Under the pieces are notes generated by a model, which saw only the letters and a program-made list of their open reading frames with translations, did not search any database and had not been told where the DNA came from. 64,000 nt of DNA, from contig NZ_AP018365.1 in assembly GCF_016756395.1 (NCBI RefSeq), positions 1,743,501 through 1,807,500 on the forward strand. The letters are read 5' to 3'. The position numbers and the translations under genes are program-made. This DNA is from Streptomyces sp. SN-593 (GTDB lineage Bacteria; Actinomycetota; Actinomycetes; Streptomycetales; Streptomycetaceae). Shown piece after piece: positions 1 through 8,584 of the stretch (the stretch's first letter is position 1; every line of letters begins with the position of its first letter).

Positions 1-36
1 CGCGGGCGGCGGCCGCTGTCGGACCCTCCGGCTAGC

Positions 37-573
37 GTGGTGGGCATGGACGAGGTGGCGTGGGCGGTGCGGGAGACGGCGGTGGGGCCGCTGATGGTGG
101 CGTGCGGCGGCGCGGGGCTGGTGCTGGTGGCGTTCCGGGCGGAGCCGCGGACGGTGGCGCGGCAGGTGCGCGCGCTGGAGCGGCGGCTGGGATGCCCGGT
201 GGTGGAGGACCCCGAGCGGACGGCACCGGTCTCGGAGCAGTTGGACGCGTACTTCGCGGGCGGGCTGACGCGCTTCGACCTGCCGCTGGACTGGTCGCTG
301 ACCACCGGGTTCAACCGGCGGGTGCTGCGGGAGCTGGCGGTGGGGGTGCCGTACGGGTCGGTGGTGGGGTACCAGGACCTGGCCGACCGGGTGGGCGAGC
401 CGGGCGCGGCGCGGGCAGTCGGTGCGGCGATGGGGGCGAACCCGCTGCCGGTGGTGGTGCCCTGCCACCGGGTGGTGGAGAGCGACGGCGGGATAGGCGG
501 CTTCGGCGGCGGCCTGGAGATCAAGCGGGCGCTGCTGGCGCTGGAGGGGGTGCTGCCCGCCCCCCTGTTCTGA
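37..573 (+). CDS. ogt: Methylated-DNA--protein-cysteine methyltransferase
   Basis: Repairs O6-alkylguanine in DNA by moving the alkyl group irreversibly to its own cysteine. The active-site PCHRV motif is visible with Cys143, followed by the GGIGGFGGG substrate loop typical of the family. The helix-turn-helix that enters the DNA minor groove precedes it (about residues 95-135, including VPYGSVVGYQDLA). At 178 residues it has the usual Ogt length and lacks an N-terminal Ada domain. Start is a GTG at 37; an in-frame ATG at 46 is equally possible. It stands alone, convergent with the TPR gene at 618. Confidence 0.93.
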   Translation: MVGMDEVAWAVRETAVGPLMVACGGAGLVLVAFRAEPRTVARQVRALERRLGCPVVEDPERTAPVSEQLDAYFAGGLTRFDLPLDWSLTTGFNRRVLRELAVGVPYGSVVGYQDLADRVGEPGAARAVGAAMGANPLPVVVPCHRVVESDGGIGGFGGGLEIKRALLALEGVLPAPLF

Positions 574-617
574 GGGTCGGGCAGCACCGTCGGGCCGTGC
601 GCGGTGGCGCCGCCGGG

Positions 618-1061
618 TCAGTCCGCGTCGAAGCGGGCCGCGGCCACGTAGTCGGGGCGCGGGTCGAGCGCGGCGGCGAGCCGGAAGTGCCGCTGCGCCT
701 CGTCGGAGCGGTTCTCGCGCTCCAGGGTGCGGGCGAGCGCGAAGTGCGCGAAGGCGTTGTCGGGTTCCCTTTCGAGGACGATCTGGAACTCCAGCTCGGC
801 CGGGCGCAGTTGGGCCGCGGCGAAGAACGCGCGGGCCCGCAGCAGCCGGACCGCCGTGTTCTCCGGATGCGCGGCGACCAGGGGGTCGAGCAGCTTGACG
901 GCACCGCGCGGGTCGCGGGCGGACAGCAACTGCTCCGCGGCGCGGTAGTCGATGACGAAGGTTTCCGGGGACCGCTCTTGCAAGGCCGCCTCCCTGGAAT
1001 CGGGCACGGGACGACTGATCGTCTGGACAGACGTACCCAACACGGCCGCCGGCAACCGCAT
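618..1061 (-). CDS. Small tetratricopeptide-repeat protein
   Basis: A soluble protein of about 147 residues built from TPR helices (about residues 35-140; for example the segment around LEREPDNAFAHFALARTL). TPR repeats mediate protein-protein contacts; no enzymatic domain is visible. Homologues of this short protein sit near coaE and rpsA in Streptomyces genomes (from memory). I chose the ATG at 1061 because a G-rich stretch precedes it. A GTG at 1007, giving a protein beginning MPDSREA, is a serious alternative because the residues before it look unlike the conserved body. The partner is unknown. Confidence 0.8.
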   Translation of the reverse strand: MRLPAAVLGTSVQTISRPVPDSREAALQERSPETFVIDYRAAEQLLSARDPRGAVKLLDPLVAAHPENTAVRLLRARAFFAAAQLRPAELEFQIVLEREPDNAFAHFALARTLERENRSDEAQRHFRLAAALDPRPDYVAAARFDAD

Positions 1062-1126
1062 TCCCGCCCCCGTACGGCCTCGCGGCCGGCCCGGGCCACG
1101 CCCGGCGGGCGGCCGCCCGGCCTGCT

Positions 1127-1186
1127 GGAGTTCGGCGGTGCGGCGCGGGGAGCGGTTGGAGTTCGGCGGTGCGACCCGGGGAGCGG
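1127..1186. repeat. 31-bp tandem duplication
   Basis: Two near-identical copies of a 31-base unit beginning ggagttcggcggtgcg lie between the TPR gene and coaE. They differ at only a few bases. They do not fall in any gene I support and look like a recent local duplication in the intergenic spacer. Confidence 0.75.
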
Positions 1187-1234
1187 AGGTCCGGCGACCC
1201 GCGCGACGACGTCCGGAACCCGCGCGGGGCGGGC

Positions 1235-1846
1235 CTACTCCCCCGCCGGAGCGGCCGCGCGCTCCCGCAGGCCCTCCCACAGCCGCCGCACCTGCGGTGC
1301 GAGCGCCTCCAGGGGGCCGTCGTTGTCGATCACCACGTCCGCGATGGCGAGCCGCTGCTCCCGTGTGGCCTGCGCGGCCATCCGGGAGCGGGCCTCCTGC
1401 TCGGCCATGCCGCGCTGCCGGACCAGCCGGTCGAGTTGGGTGGCGGGGGCGGCGTCCACGACCACGACCAGGTCGTAGCGCGGGGCGAGGCCGTTCTCGG
1501 TGAGCAGCGGGACGTCGTGCACCACGATCGCGTCCGGCCCGGCGGCCTGCCGGAGTTCGGCGGAGCGCTCGGCGACCAGCGGGTGCACGATCGCGTTGAG
1601 CGCCTTCCGGCGCTCCTCGTCGGCGAAGACGACGGCGCCGAGCGCCGGGCGGTCCAGGGTGCCGTCCGCGCGCAGCACCTGCGGGCCGAACTCCCGGACC
1701 ACCGCGGCGAGTCCGGCGGTCCCCGGTTCCACCACCTCCCGCGCGACGCGGTCGGCGTCCACCACGGTCGCGCCGTACGACCCGAGGAGGCGGGTCACTT
1801 CGCTCTTGCCGGCACCGATGCCCCCGGTCAGCCCCACGTTCAGCAT
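1235..1846 (-). CDS. coaE: Dephospho-CoA kinase
   Basis: Catalyses the last step of coenzyme A synthesis, phosphorylating the 3'-hydroxyl of dephospho-CoA with ATP in the cytoplasm. The N terminus carries the P-loop [11 protein letters not shown] (residues about 5-15). The family's conserved DAD segment ([11 protein letters not shown]) and the lid region with RMAAQ follow. The length of 203 residues is normal for bacterial CoaE; the longer fused form with a C-terminal UPF0157 domain seen in some actinobacteria is absent. It lies between the TPR and PAC2 genes in the same orientation. Confidence 0.96.
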   Translation of the reverse strand: MLNVGLTGGIGAGKSEVTRLLGSYGATVVDADRVAREVVEPGTAGLAAVVREFGPQVLRADGTLDRPALGAVVFADEERRKALNAIVHPLVAERSAELRQAAGPDAIVVHDVPLLTENGLAPRYDLVVVVDAAPATQLDRLVRQRGMAEQEARSRMAAQATREQRLAIADVVIDNDGPLEALAPQVRRLWEGLRERAAAPAGE

Positions 1847-1942
1847 GGCCGAAGCCTACGGGGTGTCCGGGGGGCCGCGGCGGCGTGGGCGGCGCGGGGC
1901 GGGAGGACCCGGGCGGGGCGGTGGACCCGCCCCGCCGGCGCG

Positions 1943-2878
1943 TCAGCGCCCATCGTCTTCCCGGTCGGCGAGGAACCGCTCGAACTCGGCGGCCAAGTCG
2001 TCCGCGGAGGGCAGGTCGACCGGCTCGGCGATCAGGCTCTCGCGGCTCTGCGAGCCGGTCACCGCGTCGTACTGGCTCTCCAGGCCGCGCACGACGGAGA
2101 CGAGTTCGCCGTCCCCCTCGGCGACCTGGCGGTCGATCTCGACGCGGACGGTGTGCGCCTCGCGGCGCAGGGCGTGCGCGACCTCGGGCAGCACCAGCCC
2201 GGTGGCGCCGGTGACGGCCTCCAGCACGGCGAGCGCGGCGTCGGGGTAGGGCGAGCGGGCGAGGTAGTGCGGCACGTGGGCGGCGACACCCAGGACGTCG
2301 CGGCCGGCCTCGGCGAGCCGCAGCTCCACCAGGCTCGCGGCGCTGCCGGGGACCTGTGCCTCCTCGAACCAGGCGCGGTGCCCGGGCATGAGGTCCACGC
2401 GGTTGCCGTGCGGGGTCAGGCCGACCGGGCGGGTGTGCGGGACACCCATCGGGATGCCGTGGAAGTTGATGGCCAGGCGCACGCCCAGCCGCTCGATCAC
2501 CTGGAGCACGGCGGCGCTGAACCGCTCCCACTCCACATCCGGCTCCGAGCCGGTGAGCAGCAGGAACGGTGTCCCGGTGGTGTCCCGCACCAGGTACAGG
2601 TCGATGCAGGGCGCTTCGTAGGCCGACCAGTGGTCGCTCTCGAAGGTCATCAGGGGGCGCCGGGCGCGGTAGTCGACGAGCCGGTCGGCGTCGAAGCGCA
2701 CCACGAGCTGGTTGTCGAGGCGGTCCAGCAGGTGCTGGGCGATCTGCTGGCCGGTCTCGCCGGCGTCCATGTACCCCTCGAAGTAGTAGAGCAGGACGGG
2801 ACCGGTGTCGCCGACCGCTTCGTCAACGGCCTCGGCACCACCCGGTACGTACTCGTACAGCCCTTGCGGATCGGCCAC
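1943..2878 (-). CDS. PAC2 family protein
   Basis: A 311-residue member of the PAC2 family, named after eukaryotic proteasome-assembly chaperone 2. The N-terminal half shows the family pattern ([18 protein letters not shown], then DYRARRP and DLYLVRD), with the long insert found in actinobacterial members. The C-terminal third is helical and charged. The biochemical role in bacteria is not established. Actinobacteria with 20S proteasomes carry it in the chromosome core, so a link to proteasome assembly is possible but unproven. It is located between rpsA and coaE. Confidence 0.85.
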   Translation of the reverse strand: MADPQGLYEYVPGGAEAVDEAVGDTGPVLLYYFEGYMDAGETGQQIAQHLLDRLDNQLVVRFDADRLVDYRARRPLMTFESDHWSAYEAPCIDLYLVRDTTGTPFLLLTGSEPDVEWERFSAAVLQVIERLGVRLAINFHGIPMGVPHTRPVGLTPHGNRVDLMPGHRAWFEEAQVPGSAASLVELRLAEAGRDVLGVAAHVPHYLARSPYPDAALAVLEAVTGATGLVLPEVAHALRREAHTVRVEIDRQVAEGDGELVSVVRGLESQYDAVTGSQSRESLIAEPVDLPSADDLAAEFERFLADREDDGR

Positions 2879-3039
2879 GGTGATCGTCCTCCCTCACTCC
2901 TCGTCAGCAACAACGAACCGTGTCCGCCTGCCATTCCCGCCCTCCCGCACCGCTTTGCGGCACGCCCGGACGCGTGGGGGGAGGGCCGGCGGGGCGACGG
3001 CACGGTGGTCCGGCCGCGCACCGAGGTGCGCGGACACGG

Positions 3040-3082
3040 CGGTGGGCCCGCGCCTCTCGGGGAGAGGGGCGCGGGCCCACCG
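3040..3082 (-). terminator. Hairpin terminator after rpsA
   Basis: An inverted repeat with arms of about 19-21 bases (cggtgggcccgcgcctctc against its near-complement) and a short G-rich loop starts about 20 bases past the rpsA stop. It is a likely rho-independent-type hairpin without a strong U tract, as is usual in streptomycetes. Confidence 0.8.
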
Positions 3083-3103
3083 AAGAACCTGGAGCGGGGA
3101 GCG

Positions 3104-4603
3104 TCAGCTCTGGCCGCCCGCCAGCTTCTCGCGCAGCGCGGCGAGCGCCTCGTCGGAGGCGAGGGCGCCGCTGTTGTCGTCGGACTCCGAGGAGTACGAA
3201 CCGCCACCGCCGCCCGCGGACGCCGCCGGGGAAGCGGAGCCGGCCTCGGCCGCCGCCTGCTCGTCGGCCTCGCGGGACTTGATGACCTGCGCCTGGTGCT
3301 GCTCGAAGCGGGCCTGGGCCGTGGCGTACTGGCCCTCCCACTCCTCGCGCTGCTTGTCGTACCCCTCGAGCCAGTCGTTGGTCTCGGGGTCGAAGCCCTC
3401 GGGGTAGATGTAGTTGCCCTGGTCGTCGTAGGACGCGGCCATGCCGTACAGGGTCGGGTCGAACTCGACCGCGGACGGGTCGGCGCCGAAGGACTCGTTG
3501 GCCTGCTTGAGGGACAGCGAGATCCGGCGGCGCTCCAGGTCGATGTCGATGACCTTGACGAAGATCTCGTCGTTGACCTGGACGACCTGCTCGGGGATCT
3601 CCACGTGGCGCTCGGCCAGCTCGGAGATGTGCACCAGGCCCTCGATGCCCTCGTCCACGCGGACGAACGCACCGAACGGAACGAGCTTGGTGACCTTGCC
3701 GGGGACGACCTGCCCGATCTGGTGGGTCCGGGCGAACTGCTGCCACGGGTCCTCCTGGGTCGCCTTCAGCGACAGGGAGACGCGCTCGCGGTCCATGTCG
3801 ACGTCCAGGACCTCGACCGTGACCTCCTGGCCGACCTCGACGACCTCGGAGGGGTGGTCGATGTGCTTCCAGGACAGCTCGGAGACGTGCACCAGGCCGT
3901 CGACGCCGCCGAGGTCCACGAACGCACCGAAGTTGACGATCGAGGAGACGACGCCGGAGCGGACCTGGCCCTTCTGCAGGGTGGTGAGGAAGGTCTGGCG
4001 GACCTCGCTCTGGGTCTGCTCCAGCCAGGCACGGCGGGACAGGACCACGTTGTTGCGGTTCTTGTCCAGCTCGATGATCTTCGCCTCGAGCTCCTTGCCG
4101 ACGTACGGCTGGAGGTCGCGGACCCGGCGCATCTCGACCAGGGACGCGGGCAGGAAGCCGCGCAGGCCGATGTCGAGGATGAGGCCGCCCTTGACGACCT
4201 CGATGACGGTACCGGTGACGATGCCGTCCTCTTCCTTGATCTTCTCGATGGTGCCCCACGCGCGCTCGTACTGCGCACGCTTCTTCGAGAGGATCAGGCG
4301 GCCTTCCTTGTCCTCCTTCTGGAGAACCAGGGCCTCGATCTCGTCGCCGACGGCAACGACCTCGTTGGGGTCGACGTCGTGCTTGATCGACAGCTCGCGG
4401 GAAGGGATGACGCCTTCGGTCTTGTAACCGATGTCGAGCAGGACCTCGTCCCGGTCGACCTTCACGATGACGCCGTCGACGATGTCGCCGTCGTTGAAGT
4501 ACTTGATCGTCTCGTCGATCGCGGCGAGGAAGGCTTCCTCGTTGCCAATGTCGTTGACCGCCACCTGCGGGGTGGTACGAGGGGCCTCGGTGCTGCTCGT
4601 CAT
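3104..4603 (-). CDS. rpsA: 30S ribosomal protein S1
   Basis: Binds mRNA at the 30S platform and helps unfold leaders during initiation. Four S1/OB-fold RNA-binding domains follow one another across residues about 35-370, each with the GxVxxxxxxGxFVxxG-type signature (for example IVNFGAFVDLGGVDGLVHVSEL). An acidic, Ala/Ser/Gly-rich tail follows. The length of 499 residues and four domains fit the actinobacterial form, shorter than the six-domain E. coli protein. The start at 4603 gives the conserved N terminus. The 296-base spacer up to the divergent methyltransferase gene (4604-4899) must hold its promoter; I see no convincing consensus there. Confidence 0.97.
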   Translation of the reverse strand: MTSSTEAPRTTPQVAVNDIGNEEAFLAAIDETIKYFNDGDIVDGVIVKVDRDEVLLDIGYKTEGVIPSRELSIKHDVDPNEVVAVGDEIEALVLQKEDKEGRLILSKKRAQYERAWGTIEKIKEEDGIVTGTVIEVVKGGLILDIGLRGFLPASLVEMRRVRDLQPYVGKELEAKIIELDKNRNNVVLSRRAWLEQTQSEVRQTFLTTLQKGQVRSGVVSSIVNFGAFVDLGGVDGLVHVSELSWKHIDHPSEVVEVGQEVTVEVLDVDMDRERVSLSLKATQEDPWQQFARTHQIGQVVPGKVTKLVPFGAFVRVDEGIEGLVHISELAERHVEIPEQVVQVNDEIFVKVIDIDLERRRISLSLKQANESFGADPSAVEFDPTLYGMAASYDDQGNYIYPEGFDPETNDWLEGYDKQREEWEGQYATAQARFEQHQAQVIKSREADEQAAAEAGSASPAASAGGGGGSYSSESDDNSGALASDEALAALREKLAGGQS

Positions 4604-4899
4604 TAGGGAAAGGACTCCGGTACGGACAGTAAGTCGTAGGTACTGCTACGCCACGGAGCCTTTTTCAACCTGCCGCCCCCACGACTCGTGAGGGCCCGAA
4701 GCCGCTAGGCCGAGGGTTCTGCAACAGTTCGAGCGTGGCCTGCTCCGTCTGAGGCGCGCAGGCTCGCAGCGCAACTTGTAGCATACGGGGGCAGCCGGGC
4801 ACGGTCAATGCGCGAAGAGGCACAGCAGGCGCATAACGGGCCCGAGCGGCGCAAAACCGCCACCCGCCGGTCCTCCGAGAGAGTACGACGACTGCCACG

Positions 4900-5733
4900 A
4901 TGATCCAAGGACCCGAACCCGAAGCGACCCGGCGCAGCGCGGGGACCACGGAGAGCAGCCGGGCGAACCGCCGCTGGTGGGACCGCAACGCCGACGACTA
5001 CCAGCGCGAGCACGGCGACTTCCTCGGCGACGACCGCTTCGTGTGGGGCCCGGAGGGGCTGGACGAGGCCGAGGCCGGACTGCTCGGCCCGGCCGACGGC
5101 CTCAAGGGCCTGGACGTGCTGGAGATCGGCGCCGGCGCAGCCCAGTGCTCGCGCTGGCTGGCCGCACGCGGCGCCCGGCCGGTCGCGCTCGACCTGTCCC
5201 ACCGCCAGCTCCAGCACGCCCGGCGGATCGACCTCGGCGGGGCCGGCGGCGCGGACCCGGCGGCCGGGCCCGCTCTGGTGCAGGCCGACGCGGGCGTGCT
5301 GCCCTTCGCCGACGCCTCCTTCGACCTGGCCTGCTCCGCGTACGGCGCGCTGCCCTTCGTCGCCGACACCGCGCGCGTGCACCGCGAGGTGGCGCGGGTG
5401 CTGCGGCCGGGCGGCCGGTGGGTGTTCTCGGTGACGCACCCGGTGCGCTGGGCCTTCCCCGACGAGCCCGGCCCCGAGGGCCTGACCGCGGTGTCCTCGT
5501 ACTTCGACCGCACCCCGTACGTCGAGCAGGACGACCGCGGGCTCGCCGTCTACGTGGAGCACCACCGCACCCTGGGCGACCGGGTGCGGGAGATCACCGC
5601 GGCCGGGCTGCGACTGGTCGACGTGGTCGAGCCGGAGTGGCCGGAGTGGAACGACCAGGAGTGGGGCGGCTGGTCCCCGCTGCGCGGGCGGCTGCTGCCG
5701 GGCACGGCGGTCTTCGTCTGCCTCGCGCCGTGA
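4900..5733 (+). CDS. Class I SAM-dependent methyltransferase
   Basis: A 277-residue Rossmann-fold methyltransferase. Motif I, which binds S-adenosylmethionine, is seen as VLEIGAGAAQCSRWLA near residue 70. Motifs II-III (VQADAGVLPFADASFDLACSAYGALPF) and the post-motif VLRPGGRWVFSVTHP follow. This arrangement belongs to the Methyltransf_11/25 group, acting on small molecules. The substrate cannot be told from the sequence. The stop codon overlaps the GTG start of hrpB by four bases, so the two are translationally coupled. Confidence 0.88.
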   Translation: MIQGPEPEATRRSAGTTESSRANRRWWDRNADDYQREHGDFLGDDRFVWGPEGLDEAEAGLLGPADGLKGLDVLEIGAGAAQCSRWLAARGARPVALDLSHRQLQHARRIDLGGAGGADPAAGPALVQADAGVLPFADASFDLACSAYGALPFVADTARVHREVARVLRPGGRWVFSVTHPVRWAFPDEPGPEGLTAVSSYFDRTPYVEQDDRGLAVYVEHHRTLGDRVREITAAGLRLVDVVEPEWPEWNDQEWGGWSPLRGRLLPGTAVFVCLAP

Positions 5734-8429
5734 TCCGGCCGCGGCCCGAGGGCCTGGCCCTGCCGGTCGCGGCGGTGGTGCCGGCGCTGCTGGCCGCGCT
5801 GCGGGAGCGCGGCCGTGCGGTGCTCGCCGCGCCGCCGGGCACCGGCAAGACGACGCTGGTCCCCCTGCTGCTGGCCGCGGAGTTCGGCGGCCGGGTGCTG
5901 GTCGCCGAGCCGCGGCGGATGGCCGCGCGGGCCGCCGCCCGCCGGATGGCGTGGCTGCTCGGGGAGGAGGTCGGCGGCACCGTCGGCTTCACGGTGCGCG
6001 GCGAGCGGCGGGTGTCGCCGGCGACCGCGGTGGAGGTGGTCACCACCGGGGTGCTGCTCCAGCGGTTGCAGCGCGACCCCGAACTCGCCGGCGTCGGCAC
6101 GGTGGTGCTCGACGAGTGCCACGAGCGGCACCTCGACGCGGACACCGCGACGGCCTTCCTGCTGGACGTACGCTCCGTGCTGCGGCCGGAGCTGCGGCTG
6201 CTGGCGGCGTCCGCGACGACCGACACGGCGGCGTGGGCGCGGCTGCTGGACGGCCCGGTGGTCGAGGCCGAGGGGGTGCTGCACCCGGTCGCCGTGCGGT
6301 GGGCGCCACCGCCCCGCCCGGTGCGGCCGCCGCACGGCATGAGCGTGGACCCGGCGCTGCTGGAGCACGTGGCGGCGACCGTGCGCCGGGCGCTGGGCGA
6401 GCAGGAGGGCGACGTGCTCTGCTTCCTGCCCGGCGCCGGGGAGATCGCCCGGGTCGCCGGGATGCTCGGCGGGTCAGGCGCCGAGGTGCTCCAGGTGCAC
6501 GGGCGGGCGCCCGCCGCGGTGCAGGACGCCGCGCTGCGCGCGGGCGACCGGCGACGGGTGCTGCTGGCGACGTCCGTGGCCGAGTCGAGCCTGACGGTGC
6601 CCGGGGTGCGCGTCGTGGTGGACTGCGGGCTGGCCCGCGAGCCGCGGATGGACCACGCGCGCGGCCTGGGCTCGCTGACCACGGTGCGGGTCTCCCGAGC
6701 GGCGGCCGAGCAGCGGGCGGGGCGCGCCGGCCGGGAGGCGCCCGGCACCGTGTACCGCTGCTGGCCGGAGGCCGAGCACGCCCGGCTGGCGCGGCTGCCC
6801 GCACCCGAGATCGCGCTCGCCGACCTGACGGCGTTCGCGCTCCAGGCCGCCTGCTGGGGGGAGCCTGACGCCGCCGGGCTGGCGCTGCTCGACGCGCCGC
6901 CGCCGGGCGCGCTGGCCGCCGCCCGGACGACCCTGCGCGGGCTCGGCGCCGTCGACGCCGAGGGGCGGGCCACCGACCGCGGCCGGCGGCTGGCGCTGCT
7001 CGGGCTGCACCCCCGGCTCGCCCGCGCCCTGCTCGACGCCGCCCCCGAGGCGGGTGCCGCCCGGGCCGCGGAGGTGACCGCGCTGCTGTCCGAGGAGCTT
7101 CCCTCCGCCTACGGCTCGGACCTGGCGGCCGCCTGGCAGCGGGCCAGGCACGGCGGGGACCCGTACGGCGCGCGCTGGCGCTCCGAGGCCCGCCGTCTGG
7201 AGGGTGCCCTGCGCTCCTCGACCCCGAGGCACGCGGGGGGCGCGCGCGACGAAGCGGCCACGAGTGGCACCGGCACGACGCGCCCCGGCGACTCACGGCC
7301 CGGCGGAACGGCGGCAGGCGGTACGGGCGCAGGCGACTCACGGCCCGGCGGAACGGCAGCAGGCGGGACGGCGGCCGGCGGCTCACGGCCCGGCGGAACG
7401 GCGGCAGGCGGTACGGGCGCAGGCGACTCACGGGCCGGCGGAACGGGCGCAGGGGGCGGGCGGCTCTCCGACGACGCCGTGGCCGGGCTGGTCGCCGCGC
7501 TGGCGTTCCCCGAACGGATCGCGCGGCGGCGGGGCCCGGGTGTCCATCTCATGGTCGGCGGCACCGCGGCCGAGGTCGCCGGCGGTATCGGCGAGGCGGA
7601 GTGGATCGCGGTCGCCGTCGCCGACCGGGGCGCGGGCCGGGCCGGTGCCAGGGCGCGCGTCGCGGCCGTCATCGACGAGGACACCGCCCGGCAGGCGGCG
7701 GGCGGCGTCCTGTCCTCCTGCGAGGAGGTGCTCTGGCGGGACGGCGACGTGGTCGCGCGCCGCGTGGAGCGCCTGGGCGCGGTGGAGTTGGGCACGGCGC
7801 CGCTGCGCCGCCCGGACCCCTCGGCGCTGCGCGCCGCGGTCCTGGAGGGGGTGCGGGCCGAGGGCACCGGGCTGCTGCGCTGGTCGCGCGAGGCGGAAGG
7901 GCTGCGGCAGCGGATGGCGTTCGCGCACCGGGTGCTGGGCGGGGCGTGGCCGGACGTGTCCGAGGAGGCGCTGCGGGAGCGGGCCCCGGAGTGGCTGGGC
8001 CCCGAGCTGGCCACCGCGCGGCGCCGCGCCGACCTCGCACGTGTGGACGCCGGCGCGGCGTTGAACCGGCTGCTGCCGTGGGCGACCGGCGAGGCGGCGC
8101 GCTTCGCCGAGCTGGTGCCCGAGCGGATCGAGGTGCCGACCGGGTCGCGCGTCCGCATCGACTACACCGGCGAGCAGCCGGTCCTCGCGGTCCGGCTCCA
8201 GGAGCTGTTCGGGCTGCGGGACACCCCGAGCGTGGCCGGGGTGCCGGTCCTGGTCCACCTGCTGTCGCCGGCGGGACGGCCCGCCGCGGTGACGGCGGAC
8301 CTCGCCTCGTTCTGGCGCGAGGGGTACCGGGCGGTGCGGGCCGAGCTGCGCGGGCGCTACCCCCGCCACGCCTGGCCGGAGGACCCCGCCACGGCCGTGC
8401 CCACCCGCTCGGTGCGGCCCCGCAGGTAA
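5730..8429 (+). CDS. hrpB: ATP-dependent helicase HrpB
   Basis: A DEAH/RHA-type RNA helicase of 899 residues. Motif I is PPGTGKTT (residues about 33-40) and motif II is DECH within VVLDECHERHLD. Motif III is SATT, and motif VI is AEQRAGRAGRE. The HA2 and HrpB-specific C-terminal domains follow. HrpB is widespread, but its RNA target in bacteria is unclear. The GTG start overlaps the methyltransferase stop (GTGA). It is longer than the roughly 820 residues usual for HrpB because of a Gly/Thr/Ala-rich insert at about residues 515-580, encoded by a 45-base tandem repeat. Confidence 0.93.
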   Translation: MIRPRPEGLALPVAAVVPALLAALRERGRAVLAAPPGTGKTTLVPLLLAAEFGGRVLVAEPRRMAARAAARRMAWLLGEEVGGTVGFTVRGERRVSPATAVEVVTTGVLLQRLQRDPELAGVGTVVLDECHERHLDADTATAFLLDVRSVLRPELRLLAASATTDTAAWARLLDGPVVEAEGVLHPVAVRWAPPPRPVRPPHGMSVDPALLEHVAATVRRALGEQEGDVLCFLPGAGEIARVAGMLGGSGAEVLQVHGRAPAAVQDAALRAGDRRRVLLATSVAESSLTVPGVRVVVDCGLAREPRMDHARGLGSLTTVRVSRAAAEQRAGRAGREAPGTVYRCWPEAEHARLARLPAPEIALADLTAFALQAACWGEPDAAGLALLDAPPPGALAAARTTLRGLGAVDAEGRATDRGRRLALLGLHPRLARALLDAAPEAGAARAAEVTALLSEELPSAYGSDLAAAWQRARHGGDPYGARWRSEARRLEGALRSSTPRHAGGARDEAATSGTGTTRPGDSRPGGTAAGGTGAGDSRPGGTAAGGTAAGGSRPGGTAAGGTGAGDSRAGGTGAGGGRLSDDAVAGLVAALAFPERIARRRGPGVHLMVGGTAAEVAGGIGEAEWIAVAVADRGAGRAGARARVAAVIDEDTARQAAGGVLSSCEEVLWRDGDVVARRVERLGAVELGTAPLRRPDPSALRAAVLEGVRAEGTGLLRWSREAEGLRQRMAFAHRVLGGAWPDVSEEALRERAPEWLGPELATARRRADLARVDAGAALNRLLPWATGEAARFAELVPERIEVPTGSRVRIDYTGEQPVLAVRLQELFGLRDTPSVAGVPVLVHLLSPAGRPAAVTADLASFWREGYRAVRAELRGRYPRHAWPEDPATAVPTRSVRPRR
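7291..7460 (+). repeat. 45-bp in-frame tandem repeat inside hrpB
   Basis: About three and a half copies of a 45-base unit, starting at 7291, 7336, 7381 and 7426, encode repeats of the form DSRPGGTAAGGTGAG. They lie between the helicase core and the C-terminal HrpB domain. Copies differ at a few bases only, which suggests recent expansion. The encoded stretch is predicted to be disordered. Confidence 0.9.
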
Positions 8430-8430
8430 G

Positions 8431-8456
8431 GGGGCGCGGCCCACCGGGCCGCCCCG
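8431..8456. terminator. Possible bidirectional hairpin between hrpB and the transglycosylase gene
   Basis: Directly after the hrpB stop, ggggcgcggcc can pair with ggccgcccc, leaving one small bulge. It lies between two convergent genes, where a terminator is expected. The stem is imperfect and has no U tract. Confidence 0.45.
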
Positions 8457-8458
8457 TC

Positions 8459-8500
8459 CTGCCGGTTCGGGGCGCGCCCCTGCCGGTTCGGGGCGCGCCG
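8459..8500. repeat. 21-bp tandem direct repeat
   Basis: Two identical head-to-tail copies of a 21-base unit (cctgccggttcggggcgcgcc) lie in the spacer between the convergent hrpB and transglycosylase genes. No coding role is seen. Confidence 0.8.
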
Positions 8501-8584
8501 GTGCGGGCCGGCCGCGCGGTGCGCCATCTCCTGCGGGCGGACGGCCGCGGGATCGGCGGTGCGCGCCGCCCCCGCGGGGCGCCG

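Noticed and set aside
1169..4606. Very long plus-strand open frame opposite rpsA, PAC2 and coaE
   Set aside because: Low-complexity translation on the strand opposite well-identified genes; a typical shadow frame in GC-rich DNA.
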